Assembly (NCBI GenBank): GCA_025463305.1
Contig: JAOBWK010000056.1
Location: 72,312 to 136,311, forward strand
Reading direction: 5' to 3'
Source of the DNA: Ilumatobacteraceae bacterium
GTDB taxonomy: Bacteria; Actinomycetota; Acidimicrobiia; Acidimicrobiales; Ilumatobacteraceae
DNA length: 64,000 bases
Shown: positions 42,919 to 50,188 of the stretch, one piece after another
Numbering within the stretch: the stretch's first letter is position 1
How the letters are laid out: every line of letters begins with the position of its first letter
Notes under the pieces: generated by a model
Seen by the model: only the letters and a program-made list of their open reading frames with translations
The model's database searches: none
What the model was told of the DNA's origin: nothing
Made by a program: the position numbers and the translations under genes

Positions 42919-43650
42919 TCAGGCCAGCGAGGCCCAGAACTGCTCGAGCACGGCCGACACCTCGGCGGGCGCTTGGTACGGCCAGAAGTGGCCGACGCCC
43001 TCGATCGTCTCGAACCGCGCGCCGAACAGGTCGGCGACTTCACGTGCGAGCGGCTCGTCGCCGAACGGATCGTCGGTGGGCGCGATGATCAGCCCTGGTG
43101 CCTCCGACGGCGCCCACGGTCCCCACGTCGCGTACGGGTTGGGTGTCGCCGATCGGTACAGCCCGAGGATGCACTCGCCCATCAGCGCGTCACCGGCGGT
43201 GGCCATCTCCAGCGCGTCGGCGGCGGGGATGCCCATCGTCTCGTACAACGGTCCGCGCTCTTCGGGCGTCTGCTCGGCCTGGCTGGCGAAGAAGGCCTCA
43301 CCGTCGCCGGGCGTCTGCCACAGCTGGGCGAACGCGTGCCACACGTAGTCGGGATGCAGGAGGTTGCCGACGTCGGCCACCCACGAGTGCAGCAGGTCGT
43401 TGCGCGTCTGGACGACGCGGTAGGTGAGGCCCGCACCCCAGTCGTGGCCGACGAGGTCGACGGGCTCGCCGATCGCTTCGATCTCGCCGATCAACCACTC
43501 GACGTACGCGTCGGCCGACGGCGTGAATCCATCGGGCACGGGGCAGCCGAAGCCGGGCATGGCCAGCGCCACCGAGGGCGCCGTGATGATGCCGCGCACC
43601 TTGTTCCAGATGGCATTGGTCTCGGGGACGCCGTGGACGAAGACGATCAT
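42919..43650 (-). CDS. alpha/beta hydrolase with Asp nucleophile (epoxide hydrolase/dehalogenase-like)
   Basis: A 243-aa hydrolase. It has the oxyanion HGVPE, nucleophile elbow GHDWGAG (Asp, as in epoxide hydrolases and haloalkane dehalogenases) and C-terminal His in 'EGVGHFWPYQAP'. It is shorter than typical family members (about 290 aa) and has a reduced cap. The ATG at 43650 is chosen because TACGGT (complement of 43657-43662) lies 6 nt upstream; the frame open to 43671 has no such signal. The natural substrate is unknown. Confidence 0.82.
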   Translation of the reverse strand: MIVFVHGVPETNAIWNKVRGIITAPSVALAMPGFGCPVPDGFTPSADAYVEWLIGEIEAIGEPVDLVGHDWGAGLTYRVVQTRNDLLHSWVADVGNLLHPDYVWHAFAQLWQTPGDGEAFFASQAEQTPEERGPLYETMGIPAADALEMATAGDALMGECILGLYRSATPNPYATWGPWAPSEAPGLIIAPTDDPFGDEPLAREVADLFGARFETIEGVGHFWPYQAPAEVSAVLEQFWASLA

Positions 43651-43656
43651 GGCGGC

Positions 43657-43662
43657 ACCGTA
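43657..43662 (-). promoter_or_regulatory. leaderless-type -10 box (TACGGT)
   Basis: It ends 6 nt before the ATG at 43650 and gives the hydrolase gene its own promoter despite the co-directional genes upstream. Confidence 0.5.
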
Positions 43663-43696
43663 CACCGGCACCCAGCGGCACCGGATCCGCGTGGCG

Positions 43697-44461
43697 TCAG
43701 GCGGGCTGCAGCATCCGCACCGGCGTGAAGTCGCGGTGGTGCTGATGATCGGCGCGACGCATCGTGGTCTGGTGGTTGGAGACCGGGTTGAGGATCAGCG
43801 AGAAGATCCGCCGCGCCCACGGCGACATGTTCGCCGAGGAGCCGTGCACCATCGAGTCGCCGAAGATCAGTGCGGTGCCCGGCGGGCCCTTCGGCGCGAC
43901 GAGGCCGCCGCGCTCGGCGAGCGGCTTCACCACGTCGCCGGCGACGGTCCACAGCGGGTAGCTCGTGCTGACCGTGTCGAGCGACGTCTCGACCGGCCCA
44001 CCGATGTGCGAGCCGGGGATGAAGATCAGCGGGCCGTTGAACTCGGTGACCTCGTCGAGGAAGATGTGCAGGTTCAGCGCGAGCGGCTCCGGCACACCGT
44101 CCTCGCGGTGGTGGGTGGCGAAGTCGTAGTGCCACTGCCACTGCTCGCCGGCGAAGGCCTCCTTGGCGTTGACCTTGACCTGCTGCACGTAGAGCTCTTG
44201 TTCGCCGGTGATCTGCATGGCCGGCTCGACGAAGCGCGGGTCGCGCACGATCTCGGCGAACAGCTCGTCGCGCAAGTGCAGGCCCATCGCCGTGCGGACG
44301 ACATCGCTGGACCGCTCGCGGAAGTTCTCGGGGCGGCACTCGTCGAACAGTGCCGGCAACCGCGCGTCCATCGCCGCGACCTCGTCCGCGCTGAAGAGCT
44401 CGGGGAGGACGAGGAAGCCGTCTCGGGCGTAGGTGTCGAGCTGTTCGTCGGTGAGCCGCAT
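43697..44461 (-). CDS. phytanoyl-CoA dioxygenase (PhyH) family protein
   Basis: A 254-aa Fe(II)/2-oxoglutarate dioxygenase. The iron ligands are His and Asp in 'QWQWHYDFATHH' and His in 'GDSMVHGSSANMS', with a downstream Arg (WARRIF) for 2-oxoglutarate. The WHYDFATHHREDG and 'FIPGSHIGG' segments resemble amino-acid or ectoine hydroxylases of the PhyH superfamily. GAGGATGAG precedes the ATG. It lies 17 bp after a threonine-aldolase-like gene on the same strand, so hydroxylation of an amino acid linked to its cleavage or synthesis is a reasonable, unproven idea. Confidence 0.82.
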   Translation of the reverse strand: MRLTDEQLDTYARDGFLVLPELFSADEVAAMDARLPALFDECRPENFRERSSDVVRTAMGLHLRDELFAEIVRDPRFVEPAMQITGEQELYVQQVKVNAKEAFAGEQWQWHYDFATHHREDGVPEPLALNLHIFLDEVTEFNGPLIFIPGSHIGGPVETSLDTVSTSYPLWTVAGDVVKPLAERGGLVAPKGPPGTALIFGDSMVHGSSANMSPWARRIFSLILNPVSNHQTTMRRADHQHHRDFTPVRMLQPA

Positions 44462-44478
44462 CGGCTCATCCTCGCGCG

Positions 44479-45519
44479 TCAGGCAGCGAGTGCGCTGCCG
44501 ATTCGTGCGAGCGCTTCGTCGACCTCGGCCTCAGTCGTCTGGAAGCTCGTGACGAAGCGGAACAGGCCCGGCCCCATCCGGTAGAACAGCAGGCCCGCCT
44601 CTTCCATCCGGGTCATCACGGCGTCGTCGGCGCGCACGAACATCATGTTGACATCGGGCTGGTTGACGAGCTCGAGCCCCAGCGCCTCGAGGCCGGTCGC
44701 GAGCCGGGCCATCGCCGCGTTGGCGACGGCAGCGAGGCGCAACCACAGCCCGTCGCGCAGGTACGCCGTCAGCTGCACCGACTGGAAGCGCATCTTCGAG
44801 GCGACGTGGCCGGCGCGCTTGAGCCGGTAGTGGAGCTGGTCGGCGATGGTCGAGTCGAAGCACACGATCGCATCGGTGCTGACCGAGCCATTCTTCATCG
44901 CGCCCAGCGAGAACGCGTCGACGCCGGCCTTCCACGTGAGGTCGGCCGGCGAGCAACCGAGCGCGCTGATCGCGTTGGCGATGCGCGCCCCGTCGATGTG
45001 CACGCGCAGCCCGCGCTCGTGCGCCGCGGCGGCGAGCTCGGCGATGTGTGCCGGGGTGTAGACGGTGCCGAAGTCGGTGGGCACGGTGAGGCTGAGCACG
45101 CTCGGCTGGGCGTGGTGGTTGTCGCCCCAACGGGTGGCGATGAAGGCGTCCTGCAGGGCCGCCGAGCTGACGAGGTAGCCGTCGCCACCGACGCCTCGCA
45201 TCTGCGCGCCGGCGCCGAACATCGACGTCGCGCCGCACTCGCTCTGCAGGATGTGCGCCGTCTCGTGGCACAGGACGGCACCCCACGGCGGACACATCGA
45301 CGCGAGCGCGAGGCTGTTCGCGGCGGTGCCGCTGATGACCGGGAACACCCGCGCGTCGGGATGCTCGAACACCTCGCGCACGACGCCGTGCAGCGTCTCC
45401 GTCCACGCGTCGTCGCCATACGCGAGCGCGGAGCCCACGTTCGACTCCACCAGCGCCGCGAGTACCTCCGGCGCGGCGCCGGCCGCGTTGTCACTGCGCA
45501 GTTCGATCGGTGCGTTCAC
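44479..45519 (-). CDS. threonine aldolase-like beta-eliminating lyase (PLP-dependent)
   Basis: A 346-aa fold-type I PLP enzyme. 'LRSDNAAGAAPEVLAAL', 'GTAANSLALASMCPPWGAVLCHETAHI', 'HIDGARIANAISALG' and the PLP lysine in 'FSLGAMKNGS' match low-specificity threonine aldolase, which cleaves L-threonine or other beta-hydroxy amino acids to glycine and an aldehyde. The usual SxSKG is replaced by GAMKNG, as in many bacterial members. The GTG at 45519 follows TAGAAC by 7 nt and may be leaderless; GGAGG is too close to act as a normal ribosome-binding site. Confidence 0.85.
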   Translation of the reverse strand: MNAPIELRSDNAAGAAPEVLAALVESNVGSALAYGDDAWTETLHGVVREVFEHPDARVFPVISGTAANSLALASMCPPWGAVLCHETAHILQSECGATSMFGAGAQMRGVGGDGYLVSSAALQDAFIATRWGDNHHAQPSVLSLTVPTDFGTVYTPAHIAELAAAAHERGLRVHIDGARIANAISALGCSPADLTWKAGVDAFSLGAMKNGSVSTDAIVCFDSTIADQLHYRLKRAGHVASKMRFQSVQLTAYLRDGLWLRLAAVANAAMARLATGLEALGLELVNQPDVNMMFVRADDAVMTRMEEAGLLFYRMGPGLFRFVTSFQTTEAEVDEALARIGSALAA

Positions 45520-45637
45520 ACCTCCGGTTCTAGCCGACCGCGCGCGTTGAGTACCCGTTACTCATGACCGCGATCGGCTGCACCCGCACGATGGAACCTG
45601 CCCGCAACGAGGCGAGCACATCCGAAGGAGCACGACC

Positions 45638-46030
45638 ATGGGTCTCGACGAACGACGTCGCATCAAGGAGCTGCAGGAGGTCACCCTGCCAGGGCGCGTG
45701 GCCGAGATCGAGGAGATCTGCGGCGCGCCGATCCCGTACGAGGTGGATTGGGACAGCCTTGCCGACGATGCCGCCGGACTGAACTTCCTCGACAACCTGT
45801 CGTGCCATCGGCTGAACATGGCGCTGCGCGTGATCTGCACCGACGACCTCGGCAAGGAAGCGGTGCGCGAAGGGCTCACGCTGATCAAGCTGAAGAACGT
45901 GCCGGCCGTGTCCGACGTGTCCATCTCGTTCACCGGCGGTGTGCTCGAGATGCACTGCGCGTACGCGCAGGGTGCGTCCGGGATGATCGACGACAACACC
46001 ATCCGCGAGGCGCTGCTGGCCGGTCTCTGA
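45638..46030 (+). CDS. conserved-looking hypothetical protein
   Basis: A 130-aa soluble acidic protein. The N-terminus 'RRRIKELQEVTLPGRVAEIEEICG' is helical. The middle has a lone Cys/His pair (NLSCHRLNMALRVICTDDLG), and the C-terminal half looks beta-rich (VSDVSISFTGGVLEMHCAYAQG). I do not recognise the family. AAGGAG lies 9 nt before ATG 45638. It stands alone, divergent from the threonine-aldolase-like gene. Confidence 0.65.
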   Translation: MGLDERRRIKELQEVTLPGRVAEIEEICGAPIPYEVDWDSLADDAAGLNFLDNLSCHRLNMALRVICTDDLGKEAVREGLTLIKLKNVPAVSDVSISFTGGVLEMHCAYAQGASGMIDDNTIREALLAGL

Positions 46031-46369
46031 CCGCGATGCGTGGCTGATGGTCACCTCAGGCGCGACGTCCGGGGTCTCCTCCACATCACGAAACGAACCG
46101 TTCATCTTCGCGGCTGCACTCCGTTCACGCGTCGGGCGCACACTGATGGGCGAGTCGAACGTGTCCCCCACACGCCGACTCCTGCGGATCCGTCGATCGA
46201 CACCCCCCGATTCGGACTCGCCGCGACCGCCCCGCTCCCCCAGCGGGGCGGTCCGCGTCTGCGCCCGCCGCTGCTGCGACTTCCACCGGGTGCGACGACG
46301 AGACCATCGGTGCGCTAGTCCTGTGGTCCGTTCGACGACGGTCGGACCGAGGACGGAGGGTCACAGGCG
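46031..46369. other. intergenic stretch, no gene recognised
   Basis: This is 339 bp between the hypothetical gene and the next dehydrogenase gene. Apart from the strong hairpin at 46225-46253 I see no convincing coding sequence. The open frames crossing it have arginine-rich, non-protein-like translations. Confidence 0.5.
46225..46253. terminator. strong terminator hairpin
   Basis: A perfect 12-bp stem, GACCGCCCCGCT with AGCGGGGCGGTC, around a CCCCC loop, about 195 bp after the hypothetical gene. The distance leaves room for an unrecognised small transcript ending here. Confidence 0.7.
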
Positions 46370-47230
46370 ATGGCGATGGACAACGGGTTGCAGGGGCGCA
46401 CGATCGTGGTGGCTGGCGCCGGCGGCGGTGGCATCGGCACGGCGGTGTGCACCGCGCTCGCCGAAGCGGGTGCCGTCGTGGCCGGGTTCGACAACGACGC
46501 CGACAAGCTCGCGCTCAGCGCTGACGCCGTCGCCGCGGTCGGCGGTACGTTCCACTCCTCGATCGTCGACCTCCGCGATCACGACGCCGTGCAGACAGCC
46601 GTCGATGCTGCGGCAGCCGAGACCGGCGACCTGTTCGGCCTCGTCGTCGTGGCCGGCGGCCTGCTGCGCAAGTACTGGGCGCCGCTGGTCGACTTCAAGC
46701 CCGACGACTTCGACGAGGTCGTCCGGCTGAACCTCAACGCCGCGGTCTACGCCACCCAGGCCGTCGGGCGGCGGCTGCTCGATGAAGGCACCCCCGGCGC
46801 GATCGTGCACATCGAGTCGATCGCCGGGCTGTCGTCGATGCCGTTCGGCGTCGCCTACACCGCAGCCAAGGCCGGGCTCACGGGCGTCACCCGCACGGCG
46901 GCGCTGGAGTGGGGACCACGCGGCATCCGGGTCAACGGCGTGGCCGCCGGATCCGTGCGCACGCCACGTGCCTCGGTCGACGCGCCGGCCGAGGATCCGC
47001 ACGGCGACCGCGTCGTCATCCCCCTCCGCCGGCGCGGCAAGCCGGTCGACGTCGCCAACGCGGTGGTGTTCCTGCTGTCGGCCCAGGCCGAGTGGATCAC
47101 CGGTCAGGTGCTGTGCGTCGACGGCGGCTCGTCCGTGCTGCCGTCGTACCTCGACGAGCACCTCCTGCCGGTGTTCGTCCACGACGAAGCGTTCCGCGCC
47201 TCCCTGCTCGGCCCCGCCGCCGACGCCTGA
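46370..47230 (+). CDS. SDR family oxidoreductase
   Basis: A 286-aa short-chain dehydrogenase with glycine motif 'GAGGGGIGTAV', catalytic Ser in 'IVHIESIAGLSS' and YTAAK. The usual NNAG is replaced by VAGG, a variation seen in some subfamilies. The C-terminus has a 30-residue extension beyond 'ITGQVLCVDGGSS'. GGAGGG lies 9 nt before ATG 46370; ATG 46376 is also possible. The substrate is unknown. It is convergent with VOC genes, with a hairpin between. Confidence 0.83.
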   Translation: MAMDNGLQGRTIVVAGAGGGGIGTAVCTALAEAGAVVAGFDNDADKLALSADAVAAVGGTFHSSIVDLRDHDAVQTAVDAAAAETGDLFGLVVVAGGLLRKYWAPLVDFKPDDFDEVVRLNLNAAVYATQAVGRRLLDEGTPGAIVHIESIAGLSSMPFGVAYTAAKAGLTGVTRTAALEWGPRGIRVNGVAAGSVRTPRASVDAPAEDPHGDRVVIPLRRRGKPVDVANAVVFLLSAQAEWITGQVLCVDGGSSVLPSYLDEHLLPVFVHDEAFRASLLGPAADA

Positions 47231-47252
47231 CCACGACGCCCGGCGTGACGGC

Positions 47253-47272
47253 GCGCTTGCAACAGCAAGCGC
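47253..47272. terminator. terminator between convergent genes
   Basis: A perfect 8-bp stem, GCGCTTGC-AACA-GCAAGCGC, between the convergent dehydrogenase and VOC genes. Confidence 0.65.
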
Positions 47273-47306
47273 CCCGCTCGCGGTTCTTCGCACGCGAACG
47301 CGCGTC

Positions 47307-47789
47307 CTACGGGGCAGCGACCTTCGCGGAACTGATGGGTTGGTAGGTCCAGCCGGGGTTGGGCGACCCGTCGTGGCGCTCCATGCTCTGCACGTCGAAC
47401 CAGATCGGCAGCAGGTACTTCACGTAGAACGCGTGGATCGTCATCGTCGCGGTCGGATCGTCCTTGTACTGCTTGACCTTGACGCGCTCGTCGTGCGCCT
47501 GGAAGGCGAGGCACTGCTCGAGGATCGAGTCGACCTCGGCCCGGGTGTCCTGCAGCAGACCGAGGTGGTCGTAGCCCGGCGACGACATCGGCGCATCGCT
47601 CTCGGCCAACAGCAGGAACTGACCGACGTGGTCGTCGACCATCAGCAGGTGGCACGACTGCCCCATCACCGGCGTGTCGACGGCGCGCCAGCCGAAGATC
47701 GGCCCGTAGAACGCATCGACATCGGCCCGGAACTCCGGCGTCAGCGTGCCCCGCGGGAACGTCAGCTCCATGTGGTTGAACCTCATCAT
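47307..47789 (-). CDS. VOC (glyoxalase/dioxygenase-fold) protein
   Basis: A 160-aa single VOC domain-like protein. 'FNHMELTFPRG', 'DVDAFYGPIFGWRAVD', 'FLLLAESDAP' and 'YDHLGLLQDTRAEVDSIL' give the typical first and second beta-alpha-beta units with possible metal His and Glu. The C-terminal 25 residues are extra. The enzyme activity is undetermined. ATG 47789 is supported by TACGGT (complement of 47797-47802) 7 nt upstream. Confidence 0.72.
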   Translation of the reverse strand: MMRFNHMELTFPRGTLTPEFRADVDAFYGPIFGWRAVDTPVMGQSCHLLMVDDHVGQFLLLAESDAPMSSPGYDHLGLLQDTRAEVDSILEQCLAFQAHDERVKVKQYKDDPTATMTIHAFYVKYLLPIWFDVQSMERHDGSPNPGWTYQPISSAKVAAP

Positions 47790-47840
47790 GATGGTGACCG
47801 TAACGACGGCCGTGCCGCCGATCGCAGTCGTGGCACGCTG

Positions 47841-48251
47841 TCAGGCCGGCAGCGCGCTGACGATCCAGACGTGACCGTCGAGGTCGGCGAACGCGGCGCT
47901 GTAGCCCCACGGTTGCGGGCGGGGCTCGGAGACCACCGTGGCGCCCGCGTGGAGGGCGCGCTCGACGATCCGGTCGACCTCGGCGTCGGAGGTGGCAGGG
48001 ATGCCGAGCGTGCACTCGCTGACACCGCGCGCCGCGACTTCGTGCTGGCCGATGATCCAGCCGAAGCCACCGGACGGCACCAGCATCAGCCGGGCGTTCG
48101 CGTTGAGCTGGAACATCAGCGGCTCCGGAACGCCGTCCTCGGCGATCTCGCCGAGGGCCTCGAGGCCGAGCCCGTCGCGGTAGAACGCATGCGACCGTAC
48201 CCGGTCGGCGATCGGCAGGCTGATGAGCATCGGTTCGAACGTGGTGGGCAC
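47841..48251 (-). CDS. VOC family protein
   Basis: A 136-aa single-domain glyoxalase/bleomycin-resistance-fold protein. 'LISLPIADRVRSHAFYRDGLGLEALGE' and 'GYSAAFADLDGHVWIVSALP' are typical. Known relatives include lactoylglutathione lyase-like and antibiotic-binding proteins; dimerisation is expected. It starts at GTG 48251. It is separated from the second VOC gene by 51 bp, which holds that gene's own promoter. Upstream, on the same strand, lies the 48.35-48.55 kb element described separately. Confidence 0.78.
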   Translation of the reverse strand: MPTTFEPMLISLPIADRVRSHAFYRDGLGLEALGEIAEDGVPEPLMFQLNANARLMLVPSGGFGWIIGQHEVAARGVSECTLGIPATSDAEVDRIVERALHAGATVVSEPRPQPWGYSAAFADLDGHVWIVSALPA

Positions 48252-48349
48252 GGATGGCTCACTTTCGGGAGGGGTCGAGCAGGCGGACCGGGAGATGACG
48301 GGTCGCGGCGGCCGAACTCATCGGTGGACACGAGGCGCCGGGAACGCAA

Positions 48350-48375
48350 ACGGCGAGGCCCGAAGGCCTCGCCGT
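48350..48375 (-). terminator. UUCG-capped terminator of the minus-strand element
   Basis: On the minus strand an 11-bp stem, ACGGCGAGGCC-TTCG-GGCCTCGCCGT, is followed by TTGCGTT. The UUCG tetraloop makes it very stable. It lies about 100 bp before the VOC gene start on the same strand. Confidence 0.7.
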
Positions 48376-48486
48376 CGCAAGCTGTTTCGAGACTGCGCAT
48401 CCGTTTCGTGTCGGCGGGACGAGCTCCGACGGAATGTGCAGCGGAGGTTGGCGTGATTTCGCCAGGCCGTCCAGCCTTGTGCTGAC

Positions 48487-48531
48487 CTAGCGGCCAACCA
48501 CCTCCAGAGTCCCACGACTTCTGTCAATCAC
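48487..48531 (-). CDS. possible 14-aa peptide ORF
   Basis: The GTG at 48531 lies 10 nt after the core of an unusually long Shine-Dalgarno match. It encodes MIDRSRGTLEVVGR and stops at TAG 48487. No family is known to me. The strength of the ribosome-binding site is the only argument for translation. Confidence 0.35.
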   Translation of the reverse strand: MIDRSRGTLEVVGR

Positions 48532-48680
48532 GTTTGGACCACCTCCTTTCTCTGGTGAGCACATTGAAGCACCGACCGGTGGGATGGTCACGCGATTTTC
48601 CGCTGCGGGCCCGAGTGTGACGAAATTGTTGCGGGCGACTGCAACGCAACCGTCATGATTCGCTACAGTCTCCGCCCATC

Positions 48681-50126
48681 ATGCGTCGCCCAGCAACAGC
48701 CCGTGTGATGGGCGTCCTTCTCGCCCTCCTGGGTGGTGCGGTGTTCGTCCGACCTGCCAACGCCGACGACATCAGCGACAAGCAGAAGGAGGTCCAGCAG
48801 GACCTCGCCCAGATCAACCGCCTCCAGCAGAAGGCGTCGGACCTCAACGAGCAGTACCTCGGCTACCTCAGCCAGATCGACGATCTGAACACCCAGATCG
48901 CCTCGGCGCAGCAGGTGATCACCGCTCATCAGGCACAGGTCGACGCGCTGCAGTCGCAGCTCGCCAACCTCGCGGTCGAGCAGTTCACCGGCGGATCGAG
49001 CACCGGCATCTCGACGCTGTTCGGCGGCGACAGCGCCGTCACCGACGGCCTCCAGCGCGAGCAGCTGATGGGCGTCGCGGTCAACGCCGGTGCAGCCACC
49101 ACCGACGACTACGACCAGCAGCTCAAGGACCTCAACGCCGAGCAGCAGTCGCTGCAGGACAAGCAGGCCAAGGCCACCAAGCTGGCCAAGCAGGCCAGCG
49201 ACGCCAGCGCGAAGACCGCGCAGGCCGGCGCCGACTACCAGGCCGAGCTCGCCCGCGACCAGGCTGCGCTGGGCGATGCGCTGGCCGCCGAGCAGCAGCG
49301 TCAGGCCGACGCCGCAGCCGCCGCGCACGCCGCCGACATCGCCGCCATCAAGGCCAAGGAGAAGGCGGCCGATCAGCCGCCCGCCACCTCGGGTTCGAAC
49401 AACGGCGCGAACACGGACGCCACGCCGGCCACGGCCGCCGTCGCCACCCCGTCCACCGCTGCCCAGGGTGGCGCCACCGGTACCGGCAGCCCGTCGGCCG
49501 GCGGCGACGGCGGCACGAAGTCCACCACCACGCCGACGACGGTGCGCTCCTCGAACGGCAATGGCAACGCCTCGGCCGACGCCACGCCGTCCACGACTCC
49601 CGCCACCGACCCGGCCGGGAACCAGGACTCGGGTCAGAGCACCGACACGACCGCCGCGCCGAGCAACGACGGCGGATCGTCGGGCGACTCCGGCAGCTCC
49701 GGATCGTCCGGCGACTCCGGCAGCTCGACGAGCGACACCACCGCCAGCACTGACCCGGCGCCGCCGCCGGTGTCGAGCCGGGCCGAGATCGCCATCGCCG
49801 CGGCACGCAGCCAGCTCGGCGTGCCCTACAAGTTCGCGATGTCGTCGCCCGGCGTGGCGTTCGACTGCTCGGGCCTCACGTCGTACGCATGGCGCGTCGC
49901 CGGTGTGTCGATCCCCCACCAGTCGGCCCAGCAGTACGCATCCACGCCGCACGTCGCGCTCTCCGACATCCAGCCGGGTGACCTGCTGTACTACTACCAC
50001 CCGATCAGCCACGTCGCGATCTACATCGGCAACGGGCAGGTCATCCAGGCGCCGGCGCCGGGCAAGTTCGTCGAGATCGCCCCCGTCAACTGGGGCAGCA
50101 TCGTCGGCGCCAGCCGACCCGGCTGA
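48681..50126 (+). CDS. secreted NlpC/P60 peptidoglycan endopeptidase with coiled-coil domain (RipA-like)
   Basis: A 481-aa exported cell-wall hydrolase. The signal peptide ends near VRPANA, an N-terminal coiled coil follows (about 30-225, 'QKEVQQDLAQINRLQQKASDL'), then a Ser/Thr/Gly/Asp-rich linker (about 230-360). The C-terminal NlpC/P60 domain has catalytic Cys in 'FDCSGLTSYAW' and His in 'ISHVAIYIGNG'. It cleaves within peptidoglycan stem peptides, and the coiled coil probably mediates autoinhibition or FtsEX-type regulation, as in related proteins. TACAGT (48664-48669) lies 11 nt before the ATG, so the leader is at most a few bases. Confidence 0.9.
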   Translation: MRRPATARVMGVLLALLGGAVFVRPANADDISDKQKEVQQDLAQINRLQQKASDLNEQYLGYLSQIDDLNTQIASAQQVITAHQAQVDALQSQLANLAVEQFTGGSSTGISTLFGGDSAVTDGLQREQLMGVAVNAGAATTDDYDQQLKDLNAEQQSLQDKQAKATKLAKQASDASAKTAQAGADYQAELARDQAALGDALAAEQQRQADAAAAAHAADIAAIKAKEKAADQPPATSGSNNGANTDATPATAAVATPSTAAQGGATGTGSPSAGGDGGTKSTTTPTTVRSSNGNGNASADATPSTTPATDPAGNQDSGQSTDTTAAPSNDGGSSGDSGSSGSSGDSGSSTSDTTASTDPAPPPVSSRAEIAIAAARSQLGVPYKFAMSSPGVAFDCSGLTSYAWRVAGVSIPHQSAQQYASTPHVALSDIQPGDLLYYYHPISHVAIYIGNGQVIQAPAPGKFVEIAPVNWGSIVGASRPG

Positions 50127-50176
50127 CGCACCAGCGCCGGGTGCGCTCCGCCATCGGTCGAGCTGTCCGTCAGCTG

Positions 50177-50182
50177 TACAGT
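50177..50182 (+). promoter_or_regulatory. leaderless-type -10 box (TACAGT)
   Basis: It ends 6 nt before the ATG at 50189 of the cytochrome P450 gene, with no ribosome-binding site between. Confidence 0.5.
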
Positions 50183-50188
50183 CCGGAC

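Larger units (their letters stand above)
48350..48551 (-). ncRNA. putative small RNA or leader with extended Shine-Dalgarno and 14-codon ORF
   Basis: On the minus strand AGAAAGGAGGTGGTCC (48536-48551) is complementary over 16 nt, with one G:U, to the usual 16S rRNA 3' tail. Ten bases after GGAGG a GTG (48529-48531) opens MIDRSRGTLEVVGR, stopping at 48487-48489. A second SD-like stretch, CTGGAGGTGGTTGG (48494-48507), lies inside it. The unit ends at the UUCG terminator. It could be a free-standing sRNA, a tiny translated gene, or an attenuator leader for the VOC gene 100 bp downstream. No clear promoter was found. The alternative TTG frame (48318-48527, 'LWRWLAARSAQGWTAWR') runs through the terminator and is less likely. 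Confidence 0.45.
48252..48680. other. 429-bp divergent intergenic region
   Basis: It holds the minus-strand element and terminator listed separately and, at the right end, the TACAGT box (48664-48669) 11 nt before the NlpC/P60 start. I see no larger gene in it. Confidence 0.6.

Noticed and set aside
46047..46730. 227-aa plus-strand open frame over the intergenic region
   Set aside because: It overlaps the short-chain dehydrogenase in another frame and crosses a terminator; the translation is Arg/Ser-rich.
48318..48527. 69-aa TTG frame with WRWLAARSAQGWTAW
   Set aside because: It reads through the UUCG terminator hairpin, and its TTG is 14 nt from the SD core. The 14-codon GTG frame is better placed, though conservation could reverse this.
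48536..48551. Plus-strand GGACCACCTCCTTTCT as a 16S rRNA 3'-end fragment
   Set aside because: Only 16 bases match the anti-Shine-Dalgarno tail and no upstream 16S sequence is present. The minus-strand reading as an SD is simpler.
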